Positions 27,201 to 42,200 of a stretch of DNA of 64,000 nucleotides are shown in pieces. A program made the position numbers and the translations under genes. Origin of the DNA: Puffinus mauretanicus (Eukaryota; Chordata; Aves; Procellariiformes; Procellariidae); contig JAJKFH010000643.1 of NCBI GenBank assembly GCA_023333565.1, forward strand, positions 156,989 to 220,988, written 5' to 3'. How positions within the stretch are numbered: position 1 is the first letter of the stretch; the number at the start of each line of letters is the position of its first letter. Below the pieces are notes generated by a model. That model saw only the letters and a program-made list of their open reading frames with translations, had not been told where the DNA came from and made no database searches.

Positions 27201-30200
27201 CACAAGTGGTTCCACTTGGCTCAGGTCACAGCCAAAATGGCCTCGGCTTAGCAACGGCCATGCGGGGCCAGGGAGAGATCACACAGGGCTTTTGCTTTTT
27301 CTGCACTCTCTTTCTCAGTGTTGCAGGGCATTGAATGTTTACTAGACTGCATGCTTAACCTAAAAGACTACAACAAGCTACAGAGTTGAAAAGTTCTCTC
27401 AGTACCCAATATGTCTGATGTTACTAAGTCCAGTAGGACCCAAACCTTTTTTTTTTTTTTTTTTAAAAAACAGACCACCAGGGTGTCTCTTTACCAGGTT
27501 TTTCAGCATTTCTGGTCCTGGAAGCACAGACAGACATTCAAACAATTCTCCACATTGCTGCTGAGCTCAACATGCTTTTCTAGTTCCAGTTCTGCAGCAG
27601 TATCAATAGTTTCCTACAGTGCTGTAGGTGAATTAATAATCCTTTTCAAAATACCTCTGCACTTATGGCACAGGCAATACACAGTATGCATCCACTCAGC
27701 ACACCTCATTGTGAACTTAGCTATAAAGGTATCTTACACGGGTGACTTCCTCTCCAAAAATGACAATATAGCATTTACACTTCTAGAATAGAATAGTTCA
27801 GTTGGAAGGGACCTATACCAGTATGATTGTTTCCACATCAATTTAGGAAAGCTGGGATCATGCTGCTTTACCTACGTAAAGAAGTATACAACAATGAGAC
27901 AAAGCATGAGTTAGTTTAGGCCACAGTTACACAACAGAGTTGAGAAGATGATGTAAAAAACTTACAGTTCATTGTACCTCCCTTCCTCTCCCCCACTCTA
28001 AGCACATATGTCAGAACATGCTGCCCCCCTACGAACCCGCTCAAGGTACAGATGCGACTTTATTTGTTTGAAGATAATCTGTCCACAAAACATAGTTAAA
28101 TAGTGCAATTTATACATAAACAGTTAGGCCTGTTTATGGTGTGGTAGATTTTAAGGTGTGGTAGTGGGGTGTTATTTGTTAGCTAACACATTTCAAGTGT
28201 TTTGAAACATCAGCATCTAGCCATAAAAACAACACTGGAGCTAGTTCTCAAGTTTATATAAATACTATCTTATCCATAGCGCAATCCTTAAAATTTTAAC
28301 ATTCTGTTCACATTTGGTGCAATTGCATTTTGAACAGTTGATTAAAATGAAATAATGAACACATTATAAAACAAAATGACAAATACATACGTTTCCCCAT
28401 GTCTAGCCAAGTCTAAGCTTCATCTTCCAGTTTACCGCATTATACTAAGAGTGCTCTTGCTCATCCCTTTTCCCTATTATGGTTGCAGGTAGGCAATTTT
28501 TGGCCTGAGATACTGTGTTAACTTGAATCTCTGCTAAATTAGGGGTTAAGGCTAGTCTAAGCAATCCACTTTCTGTTCCTGATTTACACTTGTTTTATAC
28601 ATACATTTATTGATCTATAAACAGTAAACATTTCAGCTACACTGGCTCCCAGCTCTTTGTGTAGCAACAGGTCATAAGTGCTCTTGGAGGTTATTGCATT
28701 TACACATCTTGTTCACCACATGCCTCACAACCATGATATGGCACTCACAGGAACACGTGGCCAACAGCAAACACTTAAACTAGCACTGTCAGCCAGAGAA
28801 AATCCCATACAACCACAGTACTAAGTGGCCCTTTCATCACTAAGACATTTTGTTCTTTCATTTCAGAAGCAAGTAATGTTAATGTATCATTACCTATGAG
28901 CTGGTTGCTTGCTACAACTCTCAGAACCAGCAGGTATGATTGCTCTTCATTGCACTGTTTCAGTGCACGTTGATCGTGTGCAGTGTAAGGAGCCCTCAGC
29001 CAAACACTCGGGGAACCTTCTTACAGACTGTTGTGGGAGCAGCAACCTTTGGCATAGGGAGCTTGATCAAGGTGTCACATTAAGTTGCTACAGCCAGTTC
29101 CAAGAAGACCATTTCAGCAGAATCTTAATGACCCCTGCTTGTTTGGTTATTACTGCTAATCACGTTGATCTTAACTTTTTAACATTTCCAAATCCTTTAG
29201 GGTCTATTCTGTAACTGTATGTGCTAGGATAGCACTCACGCGAACAAATTTATTTACACACTGTAGTATCTAAATAATTTACTGATAAGGATTTTAATTA
29301 AATGTACATTTATTGACTTTGCAAACCTGCTAATGAAATCTCTGGCCTGCAAAGTGCACACCATCTCCCTCTCCCAGTCCTCCCAACCTGCTATACACAG
29401 CAAAGCCCCTCTGCACCCATGCTCTCTACAGACAGAGTATCTGCTTGCTAAACGCCAAAAATTCAGTGCTCACTTCATCCTTTTTCCATGCAAAGGAAAA
29501 GGATAACCTAAGGATTTGACTTAAGATAGGAATGTCTAATATGTTATTATCTTGATAAGAATTTTATACTACTGCTTTCAGAATGTCACAACACATAGGT
29601 CAGAAAGGACATTTATTATAACGCAAACTCATCTGTGAATATCTATGTTATAAATAACATAGTAAATCATTATACAATGCCTTTATAAGCTATAGGACAA
29701 GTGATACATGATTTCTGCAATAACTTTACCTTAATTGTCCACGTTCCAGGCTCTGGATCTTTGACATTTACTACCTTTGCAGAGTTGTGGATATTTAGCA
29801 GTTCATTCAGTCCTGATCCTTTACTGATCTGCTTGCCTAAAAAAAACAGGGAGTAAATACAGTATTGAATAAATAGAGTATTGCCTAAAAAAACAGAGTA
29901 AATACAATATTGTTCTTCTGTACTGATGTATTTTTGATATTTGACTTACTACTTAGCAGCCAATGACACTTCCAATAGTCAAAATTTCCTGTAATTCTTT
30001 GCCAGAATACTAAAAATGCTCATGTATTTTCACTCTTTTCATTCACTTGTGAAATTTAATACAGCCTGCAACAATACAGAGCTGTGGGAAACCCAGAAAC
30101 TGTAAGCAAAACAAGTTCTCTTCTTCACAGAAAACACTCAGCTCTCAGTGAAAGGAGGCAGCGCAGAAGCAAATTCCCTCAAAGGAGATCTTAGAACAGA

Positions 30201-33200
30201 GTTACTCTAATCCACCTGCGAGCTGCCGGCCCACTCACTCTTCCATCCTCTAAACCTATTTCAAACATGATAAACTCCACAAGTACAAATACTGATAAGC
30301 CAGGTTCTCCTGGCAGAGGGGTATTAGCATGACTAAGGGTGGGAATGCATATGAGATCCTCACAGGGAATTTAGCCTGTTAGACATCAATAGAAGAGTGC
30401 AAGCTTTCATACTGCACCATACTACACTTCATATGTACACCTATGCATACAAATATATGGATGGTTGTATGCAGGAATTGGTTCTCTGTAGAGGCATTTT
30501 GCTCCCTCAAGGCTGACTATGAAGTACCATCAGCACTAAAAAAACCACATCTGGCTCTTTCAGAGCACTAAAAGGAATGGTGAAGTTGAGAATGCGATGT
30601 CCCAGTGTCAATTTTTAAGACCTTATTAGACATGCCTTGATAACTTCAGTGAAACTATGTGGATTTAGATGCATGGAGCTGACCTATGAGAAAGGAAAAC
30701 ATATAGATGGGATCAAAGCTTCAGCTAAGCCTGGCAGTTGCACCCAGGATTGTGTGTTATCATGGTTTGAAGAGAGACACTCTGAGCAAATTTCTTTCCT
30801 GTAAACAAAGAAGAAAGCCTCAGTGGAGGACAGATCAGATTATATTGCAGGGAACCCATCCTGTGCATAAAATATTTCCAAGATACTAAAGCTTAAGCTA
30901 TATCCTTAGCCAAAAAGTCATTCAGAGAACACAAAGTATGATCTGAATTTATTTCTGGAGTGTTGTTCCAGGTTCCTAAGGCATCAACATAACAATGAAC
31001 AGTAGATTTGTTCAAAATATCTTCAATTATAAATTAGCATCCAAATCTGTCATTGCATTCCCCATCACACACTGTTCAGCTAGAGATGGGCACATGAGAC
31101 AGGGTTTGATTCTGAATGCTGTCATAGTTCAAAAATCCAGACCTTCGTTTACCTTTCACCACATAAAAAACAACCATCATGTATAACCCCTAAATGATGG
31201 TTCGGTGACTACAGAAATACATGAAAAACAAAAGTGTCCAGAAATTTAGAATGCAAGGACAAACAGTAAGAAAGTAGATGGAGGTGAGATGAAGTGGTCA
31301 GAATATGGAGGATTTCCAGTTTCCTTTGAGTCAAAAAAATGGTACATTGGGAACAATTAAATATCAGAAGAGCATATATCCAAAGATCCTGTATTTTAAA
31401 AATAAAATTTTAAAATATCCTGAAATCCTGATACTGGTTTTCAAAATGTGACAGACATTTATGAATCACAAATACAGCCTTCCCTACTGGAGACAGTACA
31501 GACAGTTTGTCTTTTTTATTCACTTTTTTTGCTAAAAAGAAGGTATAAACTACTTCACCTAATGGATCATGAATTTCAATTGCTGGTGAAGGACCACTTA
31601 AGGACACTGTAACCTCTTTCAGACTCGGATCAAAAGGGATCTGCCAAGTATTTACAGCCATGGTCAAATGGTCTGTAGACAAGAGATGCACTTTGGAAGC
31701 TTGAACTGCTTCTTCAACCCATTTCAACACCTAGAAGAGAAAATAACAGTTATTATACTGTCAACAGTATTTGCTGTTGAAATATTTTCTGCTGAAATAC
31801 TGTCTCTACTGTTTTGTGGAGAATCCATTTTAACTTCCATTACAATAGAAGATCACTACTTTCATCTATGATCCTATTGTCTGATGACACACAGCTACCA
31901 CACCACCCTGAGCAAACACAGTAGTACAGGACTTGCCTCATACAATCACCCAACACAACCATTCAACAAAGATATTCTGGAGGCAGCACAAACAGGATTT
32001 CAACTTCAGGAACACACAAGAGCACAGGAATACAGAAAGAAAAGAAGACAGCATGCCAGGAATACACAGGAAACAAAGCACCAACATCAAAGCAAAGGTA
32101 TGCTTCAACTTCTATTGTTCAATGTAAGAATCAATATACATGACATGACAAAACAAACAGCCTGGAAAAACAAGGACCAAAACTATGTTGCCTTACCAGT
32201 GCAGTTATCAGTTCTGAAGTGAAAGGCTTATTTGCCACATTAGGGCAAATATATTTAAAATAAAAATATTAATACTTAAAAGACATGCAACTTTAATAGA
32301 AGATACTACTGATCAGCATGATCTTTAAAAAAAATACAGAAACAGACCTAGATACACCTCTACACAACATCCGCACGTACACTTTTAAAAAGGCATTAGG
32401 GATACAAATCTATGCATATTTCTGGTCATCAACTAACTATTAATTGCCTGAAGCAAGAAGGAAAATTCCCTCATCCAAATGTACTGAGTAATTGCCACCT
32501 ATGGACTTTTTTGATTTTTCTTCCCCTAAAACAAATTACTACGAGGCACAGCATATAGGTCGGAATAGAGGGGGAACAATGTTTTAGGAGAGAAACTCTT
32601 GTGACTAAAACGAAATTTGTGCCTTACAGAATTATAGTCCTTAACTTTAAACATTTTCAATTAATGATTACCAAATTTAAAGTGGGGGGAGGGGAGGGGG
32701 AGTAGAGCAAAGCAGAGGTCTACATTTTTTCTTGAAATAGGGGATAATAACAAAGGTAGCCAAAACCCAGACAGAGCCTAGGGCCTCACTCTTTCAACTA
32801 CTCCTGACTCTGGAGCTGAGCACCATCGGATCACCCAGCACCAACAACATGACCCCGACTGACAGCAGTGGGGTCATGCAAGCGATGCCAGATTTCCCAG
32901 AGCACATCACACAGGGTTTACCTCACATTTGCGGTAGGCAAGAGGAGATGAGACTATATTTTGCCCAAGCATAAAATTAGAATAATATAGGCAGATGACA
33001 CTACTATAAAATTTGTTTATATAACCTGATTTACCCACGTATTTGGTCTCAGTGGCAAGGTGCTGGCAGCGGGGCGGCCTCTGTGAGAGGAGAGCAGGGG
33101 CTGCCCCGTGCTGGACACAGCCGGTCCCAGCCGGTTCGGCAGCAGCCCCAGCGCAGCCACGCCGGTGGCACCACTGCGTACACATGTTTAAGACGGGGCG

Positions 33201-36200
33201 AAACGCTGCCTAGGCAGCGAGGGGAAAAAAGTGTGAGAAACAGCCCCGCAGTAGCCAGGCGAGAGAAGGAGGGGAGGCGGTGCTGCAGGTGCCAGAGCAG
33301 GGATCGCCCTGCAGCCTGAGGGGACCACGGGTGGAGCAGGTATTTCCGCGGAGGACCCCACACCAGAGCAGATTTTTCCTGACAGGACTGCAGCCCGTGG
33401 GAGAGACCACAGTGAAGGAGAGGAAGAATCTGAGGCGGAAGGAGCGGCAGAGAGAAACCCCTACGTACTGACCATAACCCCCATCCCCCTGTGGCACTGG
33501 GGGGAGTGAAGTTGAGCTTGGGAAAGGGGGAGGAAAGGTGTTCATACTTGTCTTTCCCTCCCACTACCTGCGTAAGTAAATATCTACTTTAACTGGCAAC
33601 AAATTAATTTTCCTGAAGTCTAGTTTGCTTTGCCCTCAACAGTGATTGGTAAGCCATCTCCCTGTCTTTGTCTTGACCCAGAAGCTTTATCACCCCATTC
33701 CTCCTATTTTCTGCCCCTGCCCGGAGCAAGCGGGCAGCTGAATGGGAGCCTGGCTGTTAGCCAAGGCTAACCCTCCACAATCAAAAAACCCAACCTCCCC
33801 TAAAAAAACAACTGGCCTGTCAAAATAAAATATACTACATCAGCTCTGTACATCACAGAGCTGCAGCATTTTTTTTTCTAACCCCATTGAAGCAATATCG
33901 GTTTCGTATAACATTGTGAATGATTCACAGTAATATTGAACCATGATTTTAGGTTATAGCATGGCTGCATTCAGAAACATCTTTTAAAGGAGATTTCGAT
34001 TATGCCCGTTCAACTGGTCAGTGCACAAGACTTGGAAACCAACAATAAACTAACCTGGACATGTCATCCGTCAGCAACGGAGGGCTCAAGAGTAAGTCCT
34101 TAGCTCTAGGACCCGATTCACCACACCAGCCCAAAAGAGCCTCATTTCCTTGGTTTGTTGGGCATAATTTGCATACTTTTTCCATTAAAAAAATGGGTTA
34201 TACCATAGATTTCGGTGTGAGATAACTGTGTGATAGAAACTAGATTCCAGCCTGATTTAAATGAAAGTGTATTTGTTCTTATATTTTATGCTATGAATGC
34301 CCAGCAATCTTTGCATCTTTGTGCAAATGTGAAAGAAATTTAAATAAGTGAAGGGCATCACCCAAAAAGCATTTGAAATGGTGGGGGCATGTTTTCATAA
34401 ATTATTATCCCTCCACTATTAGTAACACCTCACCTGAGACACACTGAATGCTCTCAGTGCAATGTGAAGTGAAACAGCATTGACCATGTAACAACAGCGT
34501 CGCGTGCCCCCTCCACAAGGGTCTGCATAGGCAAGGCACTTAGGCATACTTTAAAAAGAACACACAAAAATCACAGTAAAACTAACTATACTACTCAAAA
34601 CCCCTGAAGTAACGTGACTCAAGAGAGAAATACGATTTCTGCAACAGCTAGTGACACCAGCTATTCAGCAACTCTGTTTACTTTAGATGAGCTGTTGAAT
34701 GCTGGAACAGGAATCACAAGGCTTCAAAAAGATCCAGCTAGCTTTAAGTTTTACCTTTAGAAATTATACATTTGGGTCCAAAAATGCTTCCAAAAGAAAT
34801 TTCAATCTGCTCTACTCACATTATATTGAGATGAGTATGCCACTTTTTTGTACTAGGTATATGGAAAGCTTTCCATTTAATTCCAGGATCTTAACTCCAC
34901 AGGTAAGTTTTTAAACAAATTGTAAAATTTAATGAACCTATATGAATTTTCAGAAGAAAGGAATTTTCCAGTCTTGCTTAAACTCCTTTCAAGAGACTTA
35001 AGCAAAATAGATCAAGTCACAAGGTAAAGCATTGTTGCAGGAGCTTTGCCAATATATATAAGAATTGGAATCACATTGGTATTTATACCCAAGATCCCTT
35101 CTTAAGCTGGGAAGGGTTAATATTAAGTACCTGAAAATTTGGTAAAATGACATTGTAGCATATATGATGTAACACAGATATGGGGGGAAACAACTGTTAT
35201 TCCCAAATAACTTTAAAAAAAAAATTAGGTAACATGCCTCTTCCTGAGCAGCAACCACAGCAACCCACCCATCCAGCACTCCTGAACCAGTTCTGTGCTT
35301 ACTGCTCATGCTTGGAAAGAGAAGATCCAAGCCTTCAGTGGCTTAGCTCACTCTCATACTCTAGCCTCATGACAGAAGATTCTCTATAATTCATTCAGTT
35401 TTCTATTAAAACCATTATTTCACAGTGAAAATAAGATAGAATAGAAAACACAGATGGAAAGGACACGCAATTCTACCTAGGTCAATCTGTAAGCACTACT
35501 AAAGCTTACAAACCATCTCTCCACATTATAAACCAACACAAGATACCTGTTCAAGATTGCTCTAACCCGTTTCTGCATTGAATGAGAGGGGATTTAAGTT
35601 AGAATTATAATGATAAAATTACTAATTGAGAGCATACATGCATACATGATCCCAGTGATCTCGAAGCACTTTGACCTTTGACAGCAACCACAACAAGGAA
35701 AATGCATCTTGAAAGCAGATTACTGGCAATGACACTATTCCAGCAGCTCTTACCAAAAGATATAAAACAATGCGTAACAGCAGTCATGCTGATTATAAAA
35801 TGCACCTGGAGCCAAGTTATCATCTTGCCATTAGTTACTTCCTTGGGGTGCTCAGGTTTTAGATGTCGTTTTTTATATGTTGTAGTTCACGAGTACAGGC
35901 ACATGAAGGAATTGTTTCTGAGGTGAAACCATCATACAGAGTTCCTCTCTCTTCCCTCCTTTCAACTGCTTGTTCTCCTTCCTAAAGTTCACTGCTCCTA
36001 CTTATCTGTTTCTGGAGTCATGTCGCAAGCCAGATCATTAGAATCATAGAATCATTAAAATTATCTGGATTGAAAACAACCCAAAGAGGGAGAAAATGTC
36101 TTAAACCACAGTCACCAAACCCCCATAGCACACAACTTCAGCAAAAGAAGTTAAGACACATTCTTCCAGCTTTGAAACCTTTTCTGGTGTTTGTTGTGGG

Positions 36201-39200
36201 TTTTTTTTTTTTCCTAATTACATCTCTTAGTCTACTACATCATATTACTTTCCTTTACAACAAATCTCACTTTCATACAGTATAGTTTACTTCAAGCCAC
36301 TGCAGGACCACGTTACTTCTACAAACTTGGGAGGCAAGTGGGAAGGCTCTCCAGTAGGAAGTTTACGAGCATGCAACCATTCATCTCAAAACAAAAATCT
36401 AATCAAGACAAATACTTTTATGAGCCCCAGATATGCTTTTTGGCAGATAGGAGAGCTGAGCCATGGAAATTGTTCCAAAAGCTCACTTTCTTTCAAAGGT
36501 AAATTATACCTTGTAGCCTACCACTGGAAACACAAGCAACAGTTATTTAATGATGCACAGCAGTCTAGCATACTTTAAGAGAAGAATAAAGAACACTTTC
36601 AAATTAGAAAAGGAATTTTTCAGTAAAGAAAGTGAAGTGAATCCAATCCTCTTCTACTCCTTTCCCCTGTCAATGACAAAAAAAGTAATTTCAGTTAGCC
36701 ATAAAGTCAACTCAGACAACACTCTGCCACAAAAATACCAACACCAATTCAAACAGCATTGGGAAGAGAAGAGCCTGCCTTGCACCCCAACTTCTCACAG
36801 CTCTGTTGCTGAAGCAACCAGTATACTTGCAACTGTGATGCTACTCTGATTATTGTAAGGAAAGTTGCTGGTCTTCGGATAGAAGAAACATATCTGGCAT
36901 AAAAACACTGGTTTCAACTTCTGCTAAGCCACCTTTCTTCAAATCAGCAGTCAGCATCTCTTGGGCACGTTCTGCACAGACCAGGCATCAACTATTTTTG
37001 GGTGTGGAAGGGAACCCACTCTTTAGCTTTTGGTTTCTCTGTTGAGACAATCCAGCACAGGGCTCACTGCATGTGACCAGGCTAGTTTTCGTCAAGGTGA
37101 GGACACATCTTACCAGAAACGGGAGCTAAGCCTCCCTGATAAAATCCACTAAATAGTTCATCAGTACACAATCAAACCAGGCCAAAAGTCTAACCCGAAG
37201 GGCACATATTAAGCTGTCTGATTGCGTCTGTTAGTAATGGAAAACACGGGTCCAAAGGGTTAGCTTCCGCACTGCTTTGTCAGAGTTGAAGAGTGAACTG
37301 CCACTACAAGATCCAGATGTCTGCATAAAAACAGAAATAAGTTTGTATGCATTCACAAGATGACACATTTCAGAAGTTGTAAATCACAATGATTTGATTG
37401 ATTTCCAGAGTTGCATACTGAAAGTGATTCCTTGCGGCATTTCCCAGTACAGCTGGGAAAGTTTGTTAATAAAATTACTTTTTAACAAAGTCAGAGAGAC
37501 ATGACTTTCTTCTGTCTCTCTGTGTGAGACAGAACACTTAACATACAGATACCAGTGCACAATAAAAACAAAAAATAGTATTGACATAACAGAAGACCAT
37601 CAAAATTGGTATCACTAGAGTCTTTAAGAAATCTCAGCACTGAGAATTAGTTATGTTCTCTTTCCAAGGGAAGGTAACATTTTCCTCCATCTCTAGTCTC
37701 CTCCCTCTGCTCCCATCTTTGACTCATTTTACAAATAAGAATGTTCATTCAAAAAACTATCCAAATCCACTTCACCAATTTAAGGTTTGAGTTAGCATAC
37801 AAATGTGAACTCAATGCATTTAATCTTATTTCTTTAAAGCAGTAACACACATTGAAAGCAAAAAAAAAACCAAACACCAAACCTATTTTTAACATCCTTT
37901 TGCTTTCAAAAGGCTTCAAAATGTCAGCTTCAAAAACCTCTCAGTCTTGGATTTTTACATCAATTTAAACCAGCTGAGTTTAAGTTAAGGGAATTTTCAA
38001 CTGGATGGCTGAGTACACGCTAAGTTTTGTGGTCCCTTCTGGAACTAGATAATTTGCAGGCAATGAAAACAAATTCTGGCAATGTAAAAATATTTGAACA
38101 TTTACCAAGATCCAATCTGAGTCCAAAACAGAGATTTAGCTCAAACTTTTCTTTTTTAAATCTTTACCAAGTTGGTTTTTGTTCTTAATGAAAACAGTTT
38201 TCCTCTATGCAAGAGCTTTCTAGACTCCTTTACTTACCTGCTACAGTTTGATAATTTATCTAATGGAACAGATGTAAAATTAAAAGACAAGTATTGCCAT
38301 ACTTTCATGTCAGATGTATAACATGAATTTCAAGGATACTAGGTTTCCATCTGTGTATGTTACAGAACGAGAACATTTATCTGCTCTTGAAGCACACCAT
38401 GAGGTTCTTCTGGTTCCCGTTATCTTTTAGTATTAATGACACACACTTAATTCTGTTATCGTTCTGGGCACATGAAGTAGAAGGAGACAGGGACCAGTCA
38501 GCATGGATTTTTCCAAAGGAGATAGTGAACTAAACTCTTCCACCCAGTATACCTTTAACAGGAATTTGGCCTTTCATTCCAACAGCTAGGCAGTCAGATG
38601 AGGATATGAATACAAATCACTGCCAGGATTCTAAAAGAAGTACCTCCTACGTCTGTAGCTTCTACCATTTGTTACATTGAAGAAAAAAAAACTTAATAAG
38701 AGTTTGCATCTTCTTCCACTTTTAAAAATCTATGAAACAAAAATAAGTAGGGCTACAAAAATGTCTAATATTTCCGAAGAGCGGGCATACACATTTTATA
38801 TTTTGACCTATTGTGAATGCAAAGTAAAGTGGGGCTCACTCAAGATCTTCAGGGAAGTCCAACCAACACTAAACATTAGGCATGGGCTCTCAAGCACACG
38901 TTACGCTAACAATGTCTGAGCTTAGGCATATGGAAATATATTTCCTTATATAAATACATATTGATCTAGTTATACAAAGCATGATTTTTAGACCCTCTAG
39001 TTCCTATAATTGTACATTGACTAAGTTGACAAGGGTTCTGTCCTCATTCCTGTATTTTTAGTTTGTGCAATTACTTTGCGTAACTGCCAAGCTGTCTCAT
39101 TAGCTGCACCACCTTAATCGCTTTATGCTCCTTAATCAAAACGGGAACAATAATACAATTCTATCTCACAGGAATGTTACGCAGACAGATACAGCAATGA

Positions 39201-42200
39201 AGTACTTAGATACTACAGCAACTGCTGTAAACCTTAGCTAAAATTCCAGTGTATGAATCATATGCAGGCTGGCTGATGACCCTGAGGCTACTTAGGAGTT
39301 CTCTTATAGCAGAATTTGCCCTTAAAATAAAATGCATCATGCCAGGGAAGAATTATGTTGTGTAACCACCATTTCAGAAAAAAGAAAGCAGGAACACCTT
39401 TGTTTTTAAGCCAAGTATACATCAGAAGTAGAAGGGTCTTAAATTCAGAGTGGAACCCGACTTCAGTTTTTGAGAGTGTAAGTTCAAAAATGAAAATGGA
39501 AGGCAACAGAATGACCCAGCTGTCTTGAGTCTGGCAGTAACTTGCTTGTATAGTTAAATTTTTCCCTTAAGTTCAACAGGCAATTCTGGGAGATCCATTT
39601 CCCAACCCTGTCATTCCGAAGAGGTTTGCAATACTGCTGTAACGCTGGTTTGGAAGGAGATTTCTTTTTTTCCTTTGGGACCCCTACAGAAAGCCCCCAA
39701 AACAACAGCAGCTTTTGTTGTTCTGCCAAAATGTGACTTGATTAATATTATTAGAGGGGGAAGGGCAAATACAGAAATAATTTATAATACTTCTCCAGAG
39801 AATTTGCTCTTGCAACCTGCCCTGCTGTCAGGTCATTTCTTGGAATGCATACTGAAACCTGGAAAATCTATGGAGCATGGTCTCTATTCCCATTTGTTTA
39901 CTCTGGGTCTCAAGAATATTTCTCAAACAGTCAAAGCAACAGGATTTGAAGTTAACTGTTTCATTGCTTAAGTATATGTAGGTTCATATTTCCACCCAAA
40001 GAGAAAAATATTCTAATAATGCTTTTAAATGCACATCTAAAAATATGACTGAGTGCATGTGAAAATTATACTATGAAAATAAATCAGAAATTATACATAT
40101 AACTATAATTACATGTATAAAAACCACAGGACTGAAAAGTTTATTACTGTTGAATCTCAAGCTCTTCAAAGTTAGGAAGCACAAAATTTAAGCCTGCCTG
40201 CTTTCCACTGTCTTTAAAACATCCTTTTGCAGTTGCTTTATGACAGTCCTTATGTACATGATCACAGTCTGGTTTTTTTCCATAGAATCCAAGTTCCATA
40301 TAAGTTTCTCCACAGAGAAAGGACAACTGTAACTATTTTTTTTTCCCTTCCTCGTTTGGCATTCACTGTACAATACATATCTTCAGAGTAGAAGCATACT
40401 CTCCAAGGCAGCTGTCTCTGCCATGAAACCATTCCTTCTTCTTCTATGAAAATGCATACTGACTGTTTGGGACAGAAGGAGAAGAGAAGGCGAGAAACAG
40501 GGCTATGCAAGAAACCTTAATTCTAAGCTGTAATTTTGAGCTTTTGACTTTGTCACCTTCATATTATTCTTGTAAAGCAGTGGAGGGGCCTTTTACATTT
40601 TTAACGAAGCGAAACAAAATTTAAAGTTGCTTCCTCATATTGCATCATCCAAACATACACTTGGTTCATACACACTACAGACCTTTAACACTAACCCGAG
40701 CCGTGTAGGCATAACTCCTAGGTTGCCATGCTCTGTAAGGACTTACAGCCAGGAGAAATAGGATGCTTTTCCAGGACAGGTTTTAGAGACTTCTGTTCAC
40801 AGCAAAGCATTCACGAGTGTGAAGAATACTGGATTCCATTCCAGATCCACATGATCTTACAGACATTAACCTTCTGCGCCTTCCCCACAAGAATGACCCT
40901 TTTTGCACCATTTCTTTTAACATGTTCTGTTACCAGTCTTGTCCTATCCCTGTCTTCAGTCCCCTTCCCAATCTTCTCACATTCACATCATCGCTTTTAT
41001 TCACAGGCTTCTCACCCAAATTCCAAACTCCTCTTTTTTTTTTAATCTAGTCTCATCCACCTTTCAAGACACTCAACAACACCCCCTTTTTCCACCAAAG
41101 TCAATGCCATGTCTCCAGTCTCCTTTACAGTTATTCTCAGTTCTCCTCCCATCAATGGAACTGCACATGGAACATCCACTTCTACTTATTTTAAAAATCA
41201 GTAAGAAAACTGTATTTTTAAACAGCCTAGGGAAAATTTTCCCTTCTTACAGGAGTAAGAAAAACCAAGTGTTTCAATACTAAAAGAAATGGAAAACTAC
41301 TACTCATTAGCTCAGTTCTTGTGAGCTCCCAGCTTTAGCCATACTGATCAGTCCAATTCATCAGATACAGTAATGACTCATTTTTACCACAAACAATCAA
41401 AATTACCTGGAGGCGTGATCTGAACCACCAATGACTAATTAATCTCCATTATGTTTAAGCTGCACCAAATTCAGTGATGATCTGCTGATCATCACTGTTC
41501 ATCTTAACATCAGTTCTGGCATCAGTACAAACCTTTGGGCATCAGAATAATTTACAGGAATTTCCTTACAGTAATCCATTATGAGGGGAATAAGTGTGGT
41601 GTAACATAACTTCAATTCAAGTCAAAATTAGTACCTTCTGGAAAGATACAAATAAAATTGGATACGGTTATGAAAATACAGAATTTGTTCTTAACAGGAG
41701 AATTTAACCCATGATTGATGGGTTGGATTGATGGATACTTAATGCATAATTTCGAGCAATTGTTGCAAATTAAGCCCTGAGCCTACAAAACCAGCCACGG
41801 AACCTCACCCTAAACAAACACCTTGCAAGGTCAGGACTTAAATGCATTGATAAAACAAGCATAATAACCTCTCTAAGACACTGGAGACAAAATGAGAATG
41901 CTACCATGCTTTTGGACAGAAGGACATTCATTTTAGAATTGAGTCAATAAGATAAAAATCTCAAAACTAGAGACCAGTTTGAAAAACTTCAAACTGAAGA
42001 CTACAATCTGTGGTTAAGTACAGTAGTATTCACAAGTTGTTAATAGAAGTAGAACTTCAAAACCAAAATTTGAATAGTAAACCTCTCCCTTTTAAGGACT
42101 GATCATGAAATACTTTTGCTCCTTTACAGACCTGTAATCAGATAATTCATCAAATTTTACCAAATATGATGAAAACATATTTGGTCTCTTACTATTATAA

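Larger units (their letters stand above)
23437..29729 (-). other. HMCN1: HMCN1 intron of about 6.3 kb
   Basis: A phase-0 intron, mostly AT-rich. It holds an 18-T run followed by six A at 27447-27470 and a short CR1 scrap near 27785-27830. A somewhat GC-richer patch at about 26990-27330 is one in which I recognise nothing. No open frame here resembles a known protein. Confidence 0.86.

Noticed and set aside
33049..33564. 171-codon minus-strand open frame, the longest in the window
   Set aside because: It lies in the GC-rich LTR-like block, antisense to it, and reads as low-complexity serine, leucine and proline runs with no domain. It is explained by base composition.
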